Below, piece by piece: positions 41,725 to 51,324 of a DNA stretch of 64,000 nucleotides. Where the stretch lies: positions 11,036,001 through 11,100,000 of the forward strand of contig NZ_CP043494.1 in the NCBI RefSeq assembly GCF_044360475.1, read 5' to 3'. The translations under genes were made by a program, and so were the position numbers. The notes beneath the pieces are model-generated. The model did no database searches and was not told the origin of the DNA. It saw only the letters and a program-made list of their open reading frames with translations. The first letter of the stretch is position 1. Each line of letters starts with the position of its first letter. This DNA comes from Archangium minus (GTDB taxonomy: Bacteria; Myxococcota; Myxococcia; Myxococcales; Myxococcaceae).

Positions 41725-44700
41725 ATGGCGGAGGGCTACGAACAGGCTGAACCCTCTCTGGAAGGGGCGCACCCTGGCAGGCGACTGGGCAACCGCTTCG
41801 AGCTCACCCAGCGCATCAAGCAGGGCCGTGGCATCACCACGTGGCTCGGGGTGGACCTGCACACCGGAGCGCGTCTTGTCATCAAGACGACCTCCGCCGT
41901 GTCTCTTGTGCCCACCGCCCGACAGCGGCTGGAGCACGAGGCCAGTGTGTTGCGCACCTTGCGCAGCCCCTACCTGGTGCCCGTCTTGCACTTCGGGACG
42001 GGTGGGGACCTGCTCTTCCTGGTGACGCCGCTCGTCCCCGGGGTGTCGCTCCAGGAACGGCTCACCAGTGGCACCCTGTCCGTGCCCGAGGCCCTCATCG
42101 TGGGCCAATGTGTGCTGGCCGCCCTCGCCGAGGCCCACTCCCACGGCATCATCCACCGGGATGTAAAGCCCTCCAACATCATCGTGGAAGGCCGCCCCAC
42201 CCTCACTCGCGCCACCCTGGTGGACTTCGGACTGGCGCGCAGTGAACGGTTGGACCCGTCCCTGCGCGACCTGCCCGTGGGCACCGCGCGCTACCTGTCT
42301 CCTGAGCAGGCCGGGCTCCTCAACCGTCCGGTGGAGGCCCCCTCGGACCTGTACGCGCTGGGCGCCGTCCTCTTCGAGACACTCGCCGGCCATCCGGCCT
42401 TCGATGGCGCCTCCGTGGGAGAGGTGCTGCGCCAGCACCTGGCCGCGCGGCCCCGGCTGCGCAGCGCGGGCATCGAGGTGCCCCGCGCCCTCGAGGAAGT
42501 CATCGCACGGCTGCTGCAGACGGACCCGCAGGACCGCTACCAGTCCGCCGAGTCCGCGCGCGAAGACCTGGGCGCCATCGAGGTGGCGTTGGCCCGCGGC
42601 GAGCAGGACCCCGAGCTGGTGGCGGGCGCGCACGACATGCGCCACAGCCTCACCGAGCCCTCCTTCGTGGGCCGCCATGACGAGCTGGCGCTGCTGGAGC
42701 GTGAGCTGGAGCGCTCGCGCTCCGAGCCGGGACGGCTGCTGGTGGTGGAGGCCGAGAGCGGCGGTGGCAAGAGCCGGCTGCTGGAGGAGTTCGCCACGCG
42801 CGCCCGCCAGCACCGTGCCTGGCTGTTGCAGGGCCAGGCTGTGGCCCAGTCCGCGCAGCGGCCCTTCCAGCTCTTCACGGATGTGGCTTCAGGAATTGCC
42901 GCGGCGGCCAAGGAGCGGCCCGCGTTGGCGGAGCTGCTGCGCGAGCGGTTGGAGGAGCAGGCCGCGGCGGTATGTATGGTCCTACCCCAGTTGCAGCCCG
43001 TGCTACGCCCCGCCCAGCAGCAGGGCCTGGGCCCCGAGTCGCTGGGCGAGAGCCGCGGCATCTGGGCGCTCACCACGCTGTTGGGCGCGCTGGGTACGGA
43101 GTCGGAGCCAGCGGTGGTGCTGCTCGAGGACTGCCAGTGGGCGGATGAGCCAACACTCCGGGCCCTGGAGAACTGGCAGCAGGCGCGCCGGGACACAGTG
43201 GGGCACGTGATGATCGCCGTGTCCTTCCGCACCGAGGAAGTGGGGCCCGGGCACGTGCTGCGCCGGCTCCATCCAGACGCCCACCTGAGGCTGGCGGCCT
43301 TTGGCACCACAGAGGTGGTGCGGATGCTGGAGTCCATGGCCGGCACCCTGCCTCGCGAGGCCACCGAGATGGTGGGGCGCCTGTCCGAGGGCAATCCCTT
43401 CATGGCCTCGGCGGTGCTGCACGGACTGGTGGAGGACGGCGCGCTGGTGCCAGGCCCACGAGGCTGGCAGGTGGAGCCCGAGGCCATGGCGCACGTGCGC
43501 TCCTCGCGCCAGGCGGCCTCCTTCCTGGTGCGCCGGTTGAAGCTGCTGCCGCCCGAGGCGCTGCGCCTGTTGTCCGTGGGCGCGGTGCTGGGCAAGAGCT
43601 TCGACCTGGAGCGAGTGGCCTCCCTGTCGGACACGCCACGCGAGCAGGTCGTCAGCGCGCTCATGGAGCCACGGCGGCGACACATGCTGTGGGAGGGCAA
43701 CAACGGCCGCTACACCTTCGTCCACGACAAGCTGCGCGAAGCCCTGCTGGGGCTGCTGCGGCCCGAGCAGCGCCGGGAGCTGCACCGGCTGGCGGCGCGC
43801 TCCATCGCGGCCACTCCGCCCGTGGACCCCTTTGAGCTCGCCTACCACTTCGACGCGGCGGGAGAGCACGCGCAGGCCCTCCCGTACGCCCTGGTAGCCG
43901 CCGAGCGAGCGCGGCAGCAGTTCGCCCTGGAGACGGCGGAGAACAACTACCGCATGGCCGAGCGCGGCGCGGCCCGGGCTGATGCGGGCACCCGCTTCCG
44001 CATCTACGCCGGGTTGGGAGACGTGTTGATGCTCCGTGGCCGCTACGACGCCGCCCAGCAGCAATTCGAGCTGGCCCAGTCACTGGCCCGCGACAGGCTG
44101 GAGCAGGCCCGTCTCTGGTCCAAGCTGGGCGAGCTGGCATTCAAGCTCTACAACAAGGAAGAGGCCGACGCGGCACTGAAGCAGGGCCTGAAGTTGTTGG
44201 GGCGGTGGGTCCCCCGCTCCAACGTCTCGGCCGCGATGGGCGCCCTCTGGGAGCTCATGGTTCAGGCGGGACACACGCTGATGCCAAACCTGCTGACAGG
44301 GCGGCGCTCGCTGGAGAACGGCGAGGAGGACCTGCTCGCCGTGCACTTCTACAGCCGCCTGACGTACAGCAGCTGGTACTTCGGCAGCCCCATCGCCACC
44401 TTCTGGACCCACCTGCGCGAGGTGAACACGGCCGAGCGCTACCCACCCACCCTCGAGCTCGCCCAGGCCTATTCGGAGCACGCCCCGATGCTCACCATGG
44501 TGCCATGGTTCAGCCGGGCAACCGCCTACGCGGAGAAGTCGCTCGCGATCCGCCGGGAGCTGGGGGACATCTGGGGCCAGGGCCAATCGCTCCACTTCTA
44601 CGGGCTGGGCCTCTACGCCGCGGGCCGCTTCGAGGAGTCCATTGAGAAGTGCAGCGAGGCGGTGCGGCTGCTGCAACGCACGGGAGACCAGTGGGAGGTC

Positions 44701-46722
44701 AACAACGCCCACTACCAGTACGCCATGGCCCTCTACCGGCTGGGCCGGTTGAAGGAGGCGCTGGAGTCCGCCCAGCGGCTGCACGGGGCGGCGCTGGCCA
44801 TCGGAGACCAGTACGCGGTGCGGCTGGCCCTGGAGGTCTGGGCGAAGGCGTCCCTAGGACACATCCCGTACAGCCTGCTGGAGGGCTCGCTGGCCAACCC
44901 CGGCCAGGACACGCAGACGCACGCCAACACCCTGCTGGCCGAGGCGCTCCGCCGGCTGCGCGAGGGAGACACCGCGGGCGCGGTGACGATGTTGGAGAAG
45001 GCCGACAAGCTGGTGGAGCAGGCCCACCTGCGGCAGGAGTACGTAGCGCCCATCGTGCCCTGGCTGGTCACCGCGCTGCGCATGCACGCCGAGAGCATCT
45101 CCCCGCTCGCCCCCGGGGTACGCGAGCAGTGGATGAAGCGAGCGGAGAAGGTGGCGCGACGTGCCCACTCGCTGGCGCGCAGCTACCGCAACAACCTCGC
45201 CCACGCACTGCGCGAGCGGGGACTGCTGGCCGCCATGGCAGGCCAACCGCGCCGAGCCCGTCGCTGGCTGGAGCAGAGCCTGAAGGCCGCCGAGGAGTTG
45301 AAGATGCGGTACGAGCGCGCCCAGACTATCCAGGCGCTCGCCCGCGTGGGCAAGGAGCTCGGTTGGCCGGGAACCTCCGCCTGGCAGGAGGAGGCCACGC
45401 GCGAGCTTCAGGAGATGGAGCAGGACCTGGGCACCGAGCCCCGCGAGAGCGAAGGGCCGACGGAGCACCCGGGGACCCTGTCGCTGGTGGACCGCTTCCC
45501 CCGGGTGTTGGACGCGGGTCGCCGCATCGCCTCGGCCCTCACCCGCGAGGCGGTGTTCGAGGGCGTGCGCCAGTCCATGATGGAGCTGCTGCGCGCGGAG
45601 CACTGCGTGGTGTTCACCCCGGAGACAATGCTCCCCGAGGACCAGCTCGCCGCGGCGGGCGTGGGCCGCACCGCCATTGGCAGGGCCATGGAGACGGGGC
45701 GCCCGGCGGTGATGGGACAGGGCATGCCCGGCGGGGTGAGCGAGAGCATGGAGATGCTGGGCGTACGCTCGCTCCTGTGCGCCCCTATCCAGGTGCGCGG
45801 CAAGACGGTGGCGTGTGTGTGCGTCAGCCATCGGCAAGTGGGCGAGCTCTTCGGCGAGGACGAGGAGCGCCTGGCCTCCTTCGTCTGCATCCTGGCCGGT
45901 GCCGCGCTGGAGAACGCCGAGGGCTTCGAGCAGATGGCCGCGCTCTCCGAGGAGCGGGGCCGGCTCTACCGCGAGGAGCAGGAGGCGGTGCGGCGTCGCG
46001 ACGACTTCCTCTCCATCGCCGCGCACGAGCTGAAGACGCCCCTCACCTCGTTGCAGCTCCACCTGCAGGGCCTGATGAACCAGGTGCGCCAGGGGATGGA
46101 GCGGCTGCCCCCAGAGCGGCTTGGCGCCAAGCTGGAGTCAGCCAACCTCCAGACGCAGCGCCTGGGCAAGCTGGTGAACGAGCTGCTCGACATCTCGCGC
46201 ATCGCCCAGGGGCAGATGCTGGGCAAGCTCGAGGACGTGGACCTGACGCAGGTGGTGCGGGGGGTCGTGGAGCGCTCGCGCGAGGCGCTGTCCCGGGCCG
46301 AGTGCGAGCTGCGGCTCACCCTGCCCCCCAGCATGGTGGGCCACTGGGATGCCATGCGGTTGGAGCAGGTGGTGCTCAACCTGCTCACCAACGCGACGAA
46401 GTACGGCGCGGGCCGGCCCATTGAAATCACCCTGGAGGGCGACGCCACCCAGGCCCGGCTGCGGGTGCGTGACGAGGGCATCGGCATCGCCGAGGAGGAC
46501 GCGGCGCGCATCTTCGAGCGCTTCGAGCGCGCCGTGTCCGTGCGCCACTACGGCGGCTTCGGCATCGGGCTGTGGATTGTCCGGGAGATCGTCCAGGCAC
46601 TCGGCGGAACCATCGAGGTGGAGAGCGCCCCGGGCAAGGGCGCCACCTTCACCATCACCCTGCCCCGCCGCGGCCCCGAGGAGCCTCGGGGCGGCAACGG
46701 AAACGGCGCTAGCGACGCGTGA
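41725..46722 (+). CDS. Hybrid Ser/Thr kinase-AAA ATPase-TPR-GAF-histidine kinase
   Basis: Encodes 1665 residues. Order: Ser/Thr kinase (about 22-285; Lys54, HRDVKPSN at 144-151, DFG at 167-169), with a Gly loop reading KQGRGITTW rather than GxGxxG; AAA/NACHT-like ATPase (about 313-600; Walker A AESGGGKS 343-350); long TPR-like helical region (about 700-1200); GAF-like domain (about 1240-1400); HisKA with His1434 in AAHELKTPLTSL; and HATPase_c with N box NLLTNATKYG and G boxes DEGIGIAEED and GGFGIGLWIV. Soluble. No receiver domain, so it probably phosphorylates a separate regulator. GGGAGGG precedes the ATG at 41725. Its end overlaps the convergent methyltransferase gene by 14 nt. Confidence 0.92.
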   Translation: MAEGYEQAEPSLEGAHPGRRLGNRFELTQRIKQGRGITTWLGVDLHTGARLVIKTTSAVSLVPTARQRLEHEASVLRTLRSPYLVPVLHFGTGGDLLFLVTPLVPGVSLQERLTSGTLSVPEALIVGQCVLAALAEAHSHGIIHRDVKPSNIIVEGRPTLTRATLVDFGLARSERLDPSLRDLPVGTARYLSPEQAGLLNRPVEAPSDLYALGAVLFETLAGHPAFDGASVGEVLRQHLAARPRLRSAGIEVPRALEEVIARLLQTDPQDRYQSAESAREDLGAIEVALARGEQDPELVAGAHDMRHSLTEPSFVGRHDELALLERELERSRSEPGRLLVVEAESGGGKSRLLEEFATRARQHRAWLLQGQAVAQSAQRPFQLFTDVASGIAAAAKERPALAELLRERLEEQAAAVCMVLPQLQPVLRPAQQQGLGPESLGESRGIWALTTLLGALGTESEPAVVLLEDCQWADEPTLRALENWQQARRDTVGHVMIAVSFRTEEVGPGHVLRRLHPDAHLRLAAFGTTEVVRMLESMAGTLPREATEMVGRLSEGNPFMASAVLHGLVEDGALVPGPRGWQVEPEAMAHVRSSRQAASFLVRRLKLLPPEALRLLSVGAVLGKSFDLERVASLSDTPREQVVSALMEPRRRHMLWEGNNGRYTFVHDKLREALLGLLRPEQRRELHRLAARSIAATPPVDPFELAYHFDAAGEHAQALPYALVAAERARQQFALETAENNYRMAERGAARADAGTRFRIYAGLGDVLMLRGRYDAAQQQFELAQSLARDRLEQARLWSKLGELAFKLYNKEEADAALKQGLKLLGRWVPRSNVSAAMGALWELMVQAGHTLMPNLLTGRRSLENGEEDLLAVHFYSRLTYSSWYFGSPIATFWTHLREVNTAERYPPTLELAQAYSEHAPMLTMVPWFSRATAYAEKSLAIRRELGDIWGQGQSLHFYGLGLYAAGRFEESIEKCSEAVRLLQRTGDQWEVNNAHYQYAMALYRLGRLKEALESAQRLHGAALAIGDQYAVRLALEVWAKASLGHIPYSLLEGSLANPGQDTQTHANTLLAEALRRLREGDTAGAVTMLEKADKLVEQAHLRQEYVAPIVPWLVTALRMHAESISPLAPGVREQWMKRAEKVARRAHSLARSYRNNLAHALRERGLLAAMAGQPRRARRWLEQSLKAAEELKMRYERAQTIQALARVGKELGWPGTSAWQEEATRELQEMEQDLGTEPRESEGPTEHPGTLSLVDRFPRVLDAGRRIASALTREAVFEGVRQSMMELLRAEHCVVFTPETMLPEDQLAAAGVGRTAIGRAMETGRPAVMGQGMPGGVSESMEMLGVRSLLCAPIQVRGKTVACVCVSHRQVGELFGEDEERLASFVCILAGAALENAEGFEQMAALSEERGRLYREEQEAVRRRDDFLSIAAHELKTPLTSLQLHLQGLMNQVRQGMERLPPERLGAKLESANLQTQRLGKLVNELLDISRIAQGQMLGKLEDVDLTQVVRGVVERSREALSRAECELRLTLPPSMVGHWDAMRLEQVVLNLLTNATKYGAGRPIEITLEGDATQARLRVRDEGIGIAEEDAARIFERFERAVSVRHYGGFGIGLWIVREIVQALGGTIEVESAPGKGATFTITLPRRGPEEPRGGNGNGASDA

Positions 46723-47749
46723 GCACCATGTAGATGACGTTCTGCACGCTGTCGCGGAACTGCTCCACGGAGGCGATCTCCTCGGGGTTGATCTCCGAGG
46801 CAAAGGCCCGCACCTGGTTCTCGTCCCGGTAGAGCAGCCACCAGTCCATGAAGGCCTCCAGGTACCCGGCATCCGGGGTGCGGGTGGCGAAGTTGCCCAC
46901 CAGCAGGCGCCCACCGGGGCGGAGCATGCCAAAGAGGAGCCGGGTCAGGCGCGAGGCCACGGCCTCGGAGAGGTAGTCGTACAGACCCGCTGAGTAGATC
47001 AGGTCCATCTCCGGGAACGAGGTCTTGCCCATCAGGATGGAGCGCACCGTGCCACAGACAGGCCGGACAAGGTGGCTCGGGTGCTGCTGGGCCACCACCT
47101 CCAGACTGTCTGGATCTTGATCGAACGCGATGAAGTCGCCCACGTGGCCCTCGGCGACAGCGCGCGAGTGCTCGGCCTCTCGCAGGTGCCCGCAGGCCAC
47201 GGAGAGGATGCGGGGCTGGTGCACCCGCTCGGCGGTGGCGTCGATCTCCTGGGCCAGCAATTCCCGCCGCTCGCGGACGCTCCGAGGGCCGGACTGGTTC
47301 CACAGGAAGTGGTAGATGTCCCGTCCCATGGGCGACAGGGGCCCCTGGTGCTCCTCATAGAGGTAATCGATGAGCACCGCGTCCCCTGCGTAGCCCCGAG
47401 GCTTCTCGAAACCATGCCGGGTATAGGGGCACTGGTGGATGACCTCACGCAGAGGATGGGTCCGGACAATCTCCAGGCAGAAGCGGGTCCACTCCTCGCG
47501 GTCCCACTTGCGATGCAGCAGGGTCAGTCCCCGAAACAGGGACTCCAACGCGAGCTGCAGATCATCACCTCGAGAGATCTGCCAGTGGACGTCATCCAGC
47601 CAGCAGACCGCCCGTTCGAGCGCATTGCTCCAGTCCACCCACTCCATCACGGGCGCGGCCAATGCGTTGCGCAGCGTTTTGAGATCGCCAGGGAGGGCAG
47701 CATCGCTTGAAGACGACGACGACGAAGAAGAGGAGGGAGGTCCTTCCAT
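46709..47749 (-). CDS. SAM-dependent methyltransferase resembling PhcB-type signal synthases
   Basis: Encodes 346 residues. It begins with a run of nine serines (residues 6-14). The middle carries GFEKPRGYAGDAVLIDYLY, and the SAM site is ILSVACGHLREAEHS with an acidic FDQDPDSL end and YSAGLYDYL. The RGYAGD block plus SVACG motif is the pattern I know from the PhcB-type 3-hydroxypalmitate methyl ester synthase family, though members also occur elsewhere. It would methylate a fatty or small acid. It is convergent with the hybrid kinase, 89 bp downstream of the GspE-N gene. The start could lie upstream (for example GTG 47776). Confidence 0.72.
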   Translation of the reverse strand: MEGPPSSSSSSSSSSDAALPGDLKTLRNALAAPVMEWVDWSNALERAVCWLDDVHWQISRGDDLQLALESLFRGLTLLHRKWDREEWTRFCLEIVRTHPLREVIHQCPYTRHGFEKPRGYAGDAVLIDYLYEEHQGPLSPMGRDIYHFLWNQSGPRSVRERRELLAQEIDATAERVHQPRILSVACGHLREAEHSRAVAEGHVGDFIAFDQDPDSLEVVAQQHPSHLVRPVCGTVRSILMGKTSFPEMDLIYSAGLYDYLSEAVASRLTRLLFGMLRPGGRLLVGNFATRTPDAGYLEAFMDWWLLYRDENQVRAFASEINPEEIASVEQFRDSVQNVIYMVLTRR

Positions 47750-47838
47750 CGCCACCAAAACGAAGAGCCATCCCACTCCCTTCCCTGTGACAGACCCACC
47801 GGGCCAGCGCTCGTTCGAGGGGCAGGAAGGAGAGCGGA

Positions 47839-48357
47839 CTAGGATGCGAAGAAGTCCCGGGAGATTTGAAAACACACCTGCTCGTCCGCGGGATCCAACT
47901 CGATGGAGCGTTCGTGACTGGCGAGGATGCCGTGGCGCCGCAACACGAGTTCGATGTCGTCCTCGAGCGCGAGCACCGGACGCACCGAGCAACCCGTGGC
48001 AGAGGCCATGTCATCGAGCAGGCTCGGATTGCCCGGCTCGCTGGTGGCGACGAAGACGGTGCCTCGCACGTCGTCATCCCATTGAACCCGCAAGGGACAG
48101 ACGCGCAGACGCTCGAGCACGCGCGCCGGGACGCAGCGCAGCAGTCCCGCCGGCACACGCTCCAGGCCCTCGCGACGGATGAAAGGTACCTGGAGCTGCC
48201 GAGCCAACGTGATGAGCAGCTGCTCCGGCCCGAGCAGTCCCATCCGAACCGCGGCCTCCCCCACCCTGCACCGCCACCTGGCTTGGAGAGCGAGCGCCGA
48301 CTCCACCTGCGCCGACGCCAACAGCCCGCTCGCTACCCACAGCTCGCCCAGCCGCAT
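47839..48357 (-). CDS. Lone GspE/MshE N-terminal domain protein
   Basis: Encodes 172 residues. It opens with the T2SSE_N pattern LGELWVASGLLASAQVESAL, then VGEAAVRMGLLGPEQLLITL, and an RQLQVPFIRREGLERVP region. These domains normally sit in front of type II secretion/type IV pilus ATPases and often bind c-di-GMP; here no ATPase follows. Myxobacteria carry many such stand-alone copies. No ribosome site is evident upstream of the ATG at 48357, where the leader is G-rich (C-rich on the plus strand). Confidence 0.72.
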   Translation of the reverse strand: MRLGELWVASGLLASAQVESALALQARWRCRVGEAAVRMGLLGPEQLLITLARQLQVPFIRREGLERVPAGLLRCVPARVLERLRVCPLRVQWDDDVRGTVFVATSEPGNPSLLDDMASATGCSVRPVLALEDDIELVLRRHGILASHERSIELDPADEQVCFQISRDFFAS

Positions 48358-48672
48358 CCGCCGCACGCCCGACCCCCGCCGCCCACAACCCCACAACCGC
48401 GTGCGCTCGGGCGATCCCCCACCCCACTCGCCACCCACCAACACGCCCGAGCGCGCCCACCCCAACCCCGACCCACCCAACCTCAACCCGTGCCCAACTC
48501 AATGCTCGTTGCGTGCCAGAACGCACCTGACGGATTCCGCGGGGTTGGACAACCTGTACTGCGGGGCGATACCGGAATGCGGGAAGATTTTCAGGGGGGA
48601 CTGGCAAGAAATGGGGAGGAAGGTGTTTCGTAGGCCGTTGGTCACCCAACTCCTCTTCAACGCGGAGAACTC
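48358..48672. other. Intergenic region with C-rich tract / potential G-quadruplex
   Basis: 315 bp between divergent genes. From about 48370 to 48500 the plus strand is strongly C-rich with A and nearly no T. At 48456-48489 six runs of three or four C are separated by 1-8 nt, so the minus strand could fold as a G-quadruplex in the leader of the GspE-N gene. The remaining part should hold the S9 peptidase promoter; no clear boxes seen. Confidence 0.55.
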
Positions 48673-50607
48673 ATGTTGCTCAGGTCCACCCTCGTGCGAG
48701 TGCTGGCCGCGGCCACGCTCGTGCCCACCCTCGCGCTCGCCGCGCCCAAGGCCACACCGGCCACGGCTGTCTCCCGGCCCTCCAAGCAGTACACCGTCGA
48801 GCAATTCATGACGACGACGAAGCTCTCCGGCGCCTCCTTCTCACCAGACGAGAAGCGCATCCTCTTCTCATCCAATGAGAGTGGCATCTTCAACGCATAC
48901 ACCCTCCCGCTGACCGGTGGGAAAGCGAAGGCGCTCACACAATCGAAGACGGACTCCACCTTCGCCGTGAGCTACTTCCCCAAGGACGAGCGCATCCTCT
49001 TCACGCGCGACCAGGGTGGCAACGAAGCCAACCACCTCTTCGTGCGCACTCCGGATGGCAAGGAGCGCGACCTCACGCCCGGCGACAAGCTGAAGGCCGC
49101 GTTCGTGAGCTGGAGCGGTGATGACTCGGCGTTCTACGTCCTCACCAACGAGCGCGACGCGCGCTTCTTCGACCTCTACCGCTATGACGCGAAGACGTAC
49201 GCGCGCACGCTCGTCTACCAGAACGACAGCGGGCTCTCCTTCGAGGACGTCTCGCCGGATGGAAGGTGGCTCGCCTTCAACAAGGTGCGGACCACCAACG
49301 ACGCGGACATCCACCTCTACGACGTGGAGAAGAAGGAGCTCAAGCACATCACCCCGCATCAGGGCGACGCGTTCTTCCAGGTGAGCGCCTTCGACCCAGC
49401 CTCCAGCGCCCTCTACTTCCTCACGAACGAGGGCTCCGAGTTCAAGCGCGTGGCCCGCTACACGCTGGCCACCGGCCAGGTGGAGGACGTGGAGCGCGCG
49501 GACTGGGACGTGATGTACACGTACTTCTCGCGCAAGGGAGGCTTCCGCGTCACCGCCATCAACGAGGACGGCCGCACCGTCATTCGTGTGCACGACGTGA
49601 AGGCCGGCAAGCTCCTGGAGCTGCCGCAGCTGCCCGCGGGAGACATCACCTCGGTGCGCATCTCGGACAGCGAGAAGCGGATGGCCTTCTACCACAATGG
49701 GGACCGCTCCCCGTCGAACCTCTTCGTCTACGACTTCGGCACGAAGAAGGCCACCCGCCTCACCGATGCGAGGAACAAGCAGATCGACCCGGAGGACCTC
49801 GTTGAGGCGCAGGTGGTGCGCTTCAAGTCCTTCGATGGAACGGAGATTCCGAACATCCTCTTCAAGCCGCACCAGGCCACCGCCGACGCCAAGGCGCCCG
49901 CCATCGTCTGGGTACACGGCGGCCCCGGGGGACAGACGCGCAAGGGCTACTCACCGGTCATCCAGTACCTCGTCAACCATGGCTACGTGGTGCTCGGCAT
50001 CAACAACCGCGGCAGCTCCGGCTACGGCAAGAGCTTCTTCGCCGCGGATGACCAGAAGCACGGCCGCGAGCCGCTGCTGGACTGCATCGAGGCTCGGAAG
50101 TACCTGGCCAGCCTGCCCTACGTGGACGCCGAGCGCATTGGCATCGCCGGCGGCAGCTACGGTGGCTACATGACGCTGGCCGCGCTCGCCTTCCACCCGG
50201 AGGCCTTCAAGGCGGGCATCGACATCTTCGGCGTCTCCAACTGGCTGCGCACGCTGCAGAGCATCCCGCCCTGGTGGGAGAGCCAGCGCGAGGCCCTCTA
50301 CAAGGAAGTCGGCGACCCGGTGAAGCAGGAGCAGATGCTGCGCGACATCTCGCCCCTCTTCCACGCGGAGAAGATCTCCAAGCCGCTGCTCGTCCTGCAG
50401 GGCGCGAATGATCCGCGTGTCATCCAGCCCGAGTCGGATGAAATCGTCCAGGCGGTGAAGAAGAACGGCGTCCCGGTGGAGTACGTCATCTTCCCGGACG
50501 AGGGCCACGGCTTCACCAAGAAGAAGAACGAGGTGGAGGCCTACTCGCGGATGCTCGGCTTCCTGGAAGCGCACCTGAAGGCCAGCGGCCCGGCCAAGGT
50601 GAACTGA
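48673..50607 (+). CDS. Exported S9-family prolyl oligopeptidase-like peptidase
   Basis: Encodes 644 residues. A signal peptide (about 1-23, ALALA-A), a seven-bladed beta-propeller gate (about 45-385), then an alpha/beta-hydrolase domain. The catalytic Ser lies in GGSYGGYM, the Asp in QGANDPRVI, and the His in DEGHGF. It resembles acylaminoacyl-peptidase/DPP-type S9C enzymes that cut short peptides. GGAG 6 nt upstream fixes the ATG. Together with the nearby trypsin-like and M4-like enzymes it suits extracellular protein scavenging. Confidence 0.92.
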   Translation: MLLRSTLVRVLAAATLVPTLALAAPKATPATAVSRPSKQYTVEQFMTTTKLSGASFSPDEKRILFSSNESGIFNAYTLPLTGGKAKALTQSKTDSTFAVSYFPKDERILFTRDQGGNEANHLFVRTPDGKERDLTPGDKLKAAFVSWSGDDSAFYVLTNERDARFFDLYRYDAKTYARTLVYQNDSGLSFEDVSPDGRWLAFNKVRTTNDADIHLYDVEKKELKHITPHQGDAFFQVSAFDPASSALYFLTNEGSEFKRVARYTLATGQVEDVERADWDVMYTYFSRKGGFRVTAINEDGRTVIRVHDVKAGKLLELPQLPAGDITSVRISDSEKRMAFYHNGDRSPSNLFVYDFGTKKATRLTDARNKQIDPEDLVEAQVVRFKSFDGTEIPNILFKPHQATADAKAPAIVWVHGGPGGQTRKGYSPVIQYLVNHGYVVLGINNRGSSGYGKSFFAADDQKHGREPLLDCIEARKYLASLPYVDAERIGIAGGSYGGYMTLAALAFHPEAFKAGIDIFGVSNWLRTLQSIPPWWESQREALYKEVGDPVKQEQMLRDISPLFHAEKISKPLLVLQGANDPRVIQPESDEIVQAVKKNGVPVEYVIFPDEGHGFTKKKNEVEAYSRMLGFLEAHLKASGPAKVN

Positions 50608-50641
50608 AGTCCCCTCCCTCCGGCCGCACTTTTCTCCAACC

Positions 50642-50658
50642 TGTCCGACAGTCGGACA
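50642..50658. promoter_or_regulatory. 17-bp inverted repeat between convergent genes
   Basis: TGTCCGA-CAG-TCGGACA at 50642-50658 has perfect 7-bp arms. It lies between the 3' ends of the S9 peptidase and the lipoprotein gene, so a terminator is possible. The form is also that of an operator. Confidence 0.35.
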
Positions 50659-50735
50659 AGTCGCCGAAGACTGCGCCCGGAGGGTCTCCCGCTCTTGCTT
50701 CGTTCGAGCCCCTGAAGAGACGTTCTTCGACGGGC

Positions 50736-51140
50736 TTAGCCGCCCAGGTGCTCGGCCTTCTGCTTCACCTCATCGGCCTTGTTGCCGGTGAGGATCTCGA
50801 CCTTGTGCGCCTTCTCGGGGCCCGTGGCCGGCTCGAAGCTGACACGCACCGGGGTGCCCTCATCAAGGTCATCCCAGGTCACCAGCTGCCCGTCACGCTC
50901 CAGCTTCGTGTCCGGGGTGAGCACGAACCACGCCTCCGGCGCAGAGGGATCATCCACGGCCTTCACGGCGATGCGGTAGGCGTCCTTGTCCACGTCGGTC
51001 ACCACGCCCTCACGCTTCTGCGAGAGCCCAGGCACCGCCGCTTCGACATCGCGCGCCGCCTCTTTCGTACCAGCGCACCCCACACCACCCAGCACCGCCA
51101 CCAGCACCGCTGCTCCCAGCACCTTCACGCGGGTCTTCAT
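50736..51140 (-). CDS. Small lipoprotein of unknown function
   Basis: Encodes 134 residues. The lipoprotein signal ends GGVGC-AG (Cys at about 22). The mature part is one small beta-rich domain (REGVVTDVDKDAYRIAVKA..FVLTPDTKLERDG..WDDLDEGTPVRVSFE), similar to OB-fold-like 'DUF5666/bacterial OB' proteins. GAGGAGG lies upstream of the ATG. It is a single gene, convergent with the S9 peptidase. Confidence 0.72.
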   Translation of the reverse strand: MKTRVKVLGAAVLVAVLGGVGCAGTKEAARDVEAAVPGLSQKREGVVTDVDKDAYRIAVKAVDDPSAPEAWFVLTPDTKLERDGQLVTWDDLDEGTPVRVSFEPATGPEKAHKVEILTGNKADEVKQKAEHLGG

Positions 51141-51324
51141 GTCTTCTGGACCTCCTCGAGAACCAAGCTCCGGCAGGCACAGGCCCTACGCGAAGCCAGT
51201 GCGAAGCTAGGAACCGGTTCAGAGTGACGCCAAGAGTGCGTGGGGCCCAATGCCCAGGGGCCCGCTCTCCAGCGCCCAGGGCAAGCAGGCCGTCAAGCCA
51301 GACTGAAGGACGGGACGTCGTCTC

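Noticed and set aside
48380..48500. C-rich tract as an RNA gene or pseudogene
   Set aside because: No tRNA-like arms or conserved RNA structure can be drawn, and the open frames across it are low-complexity products of base bias.
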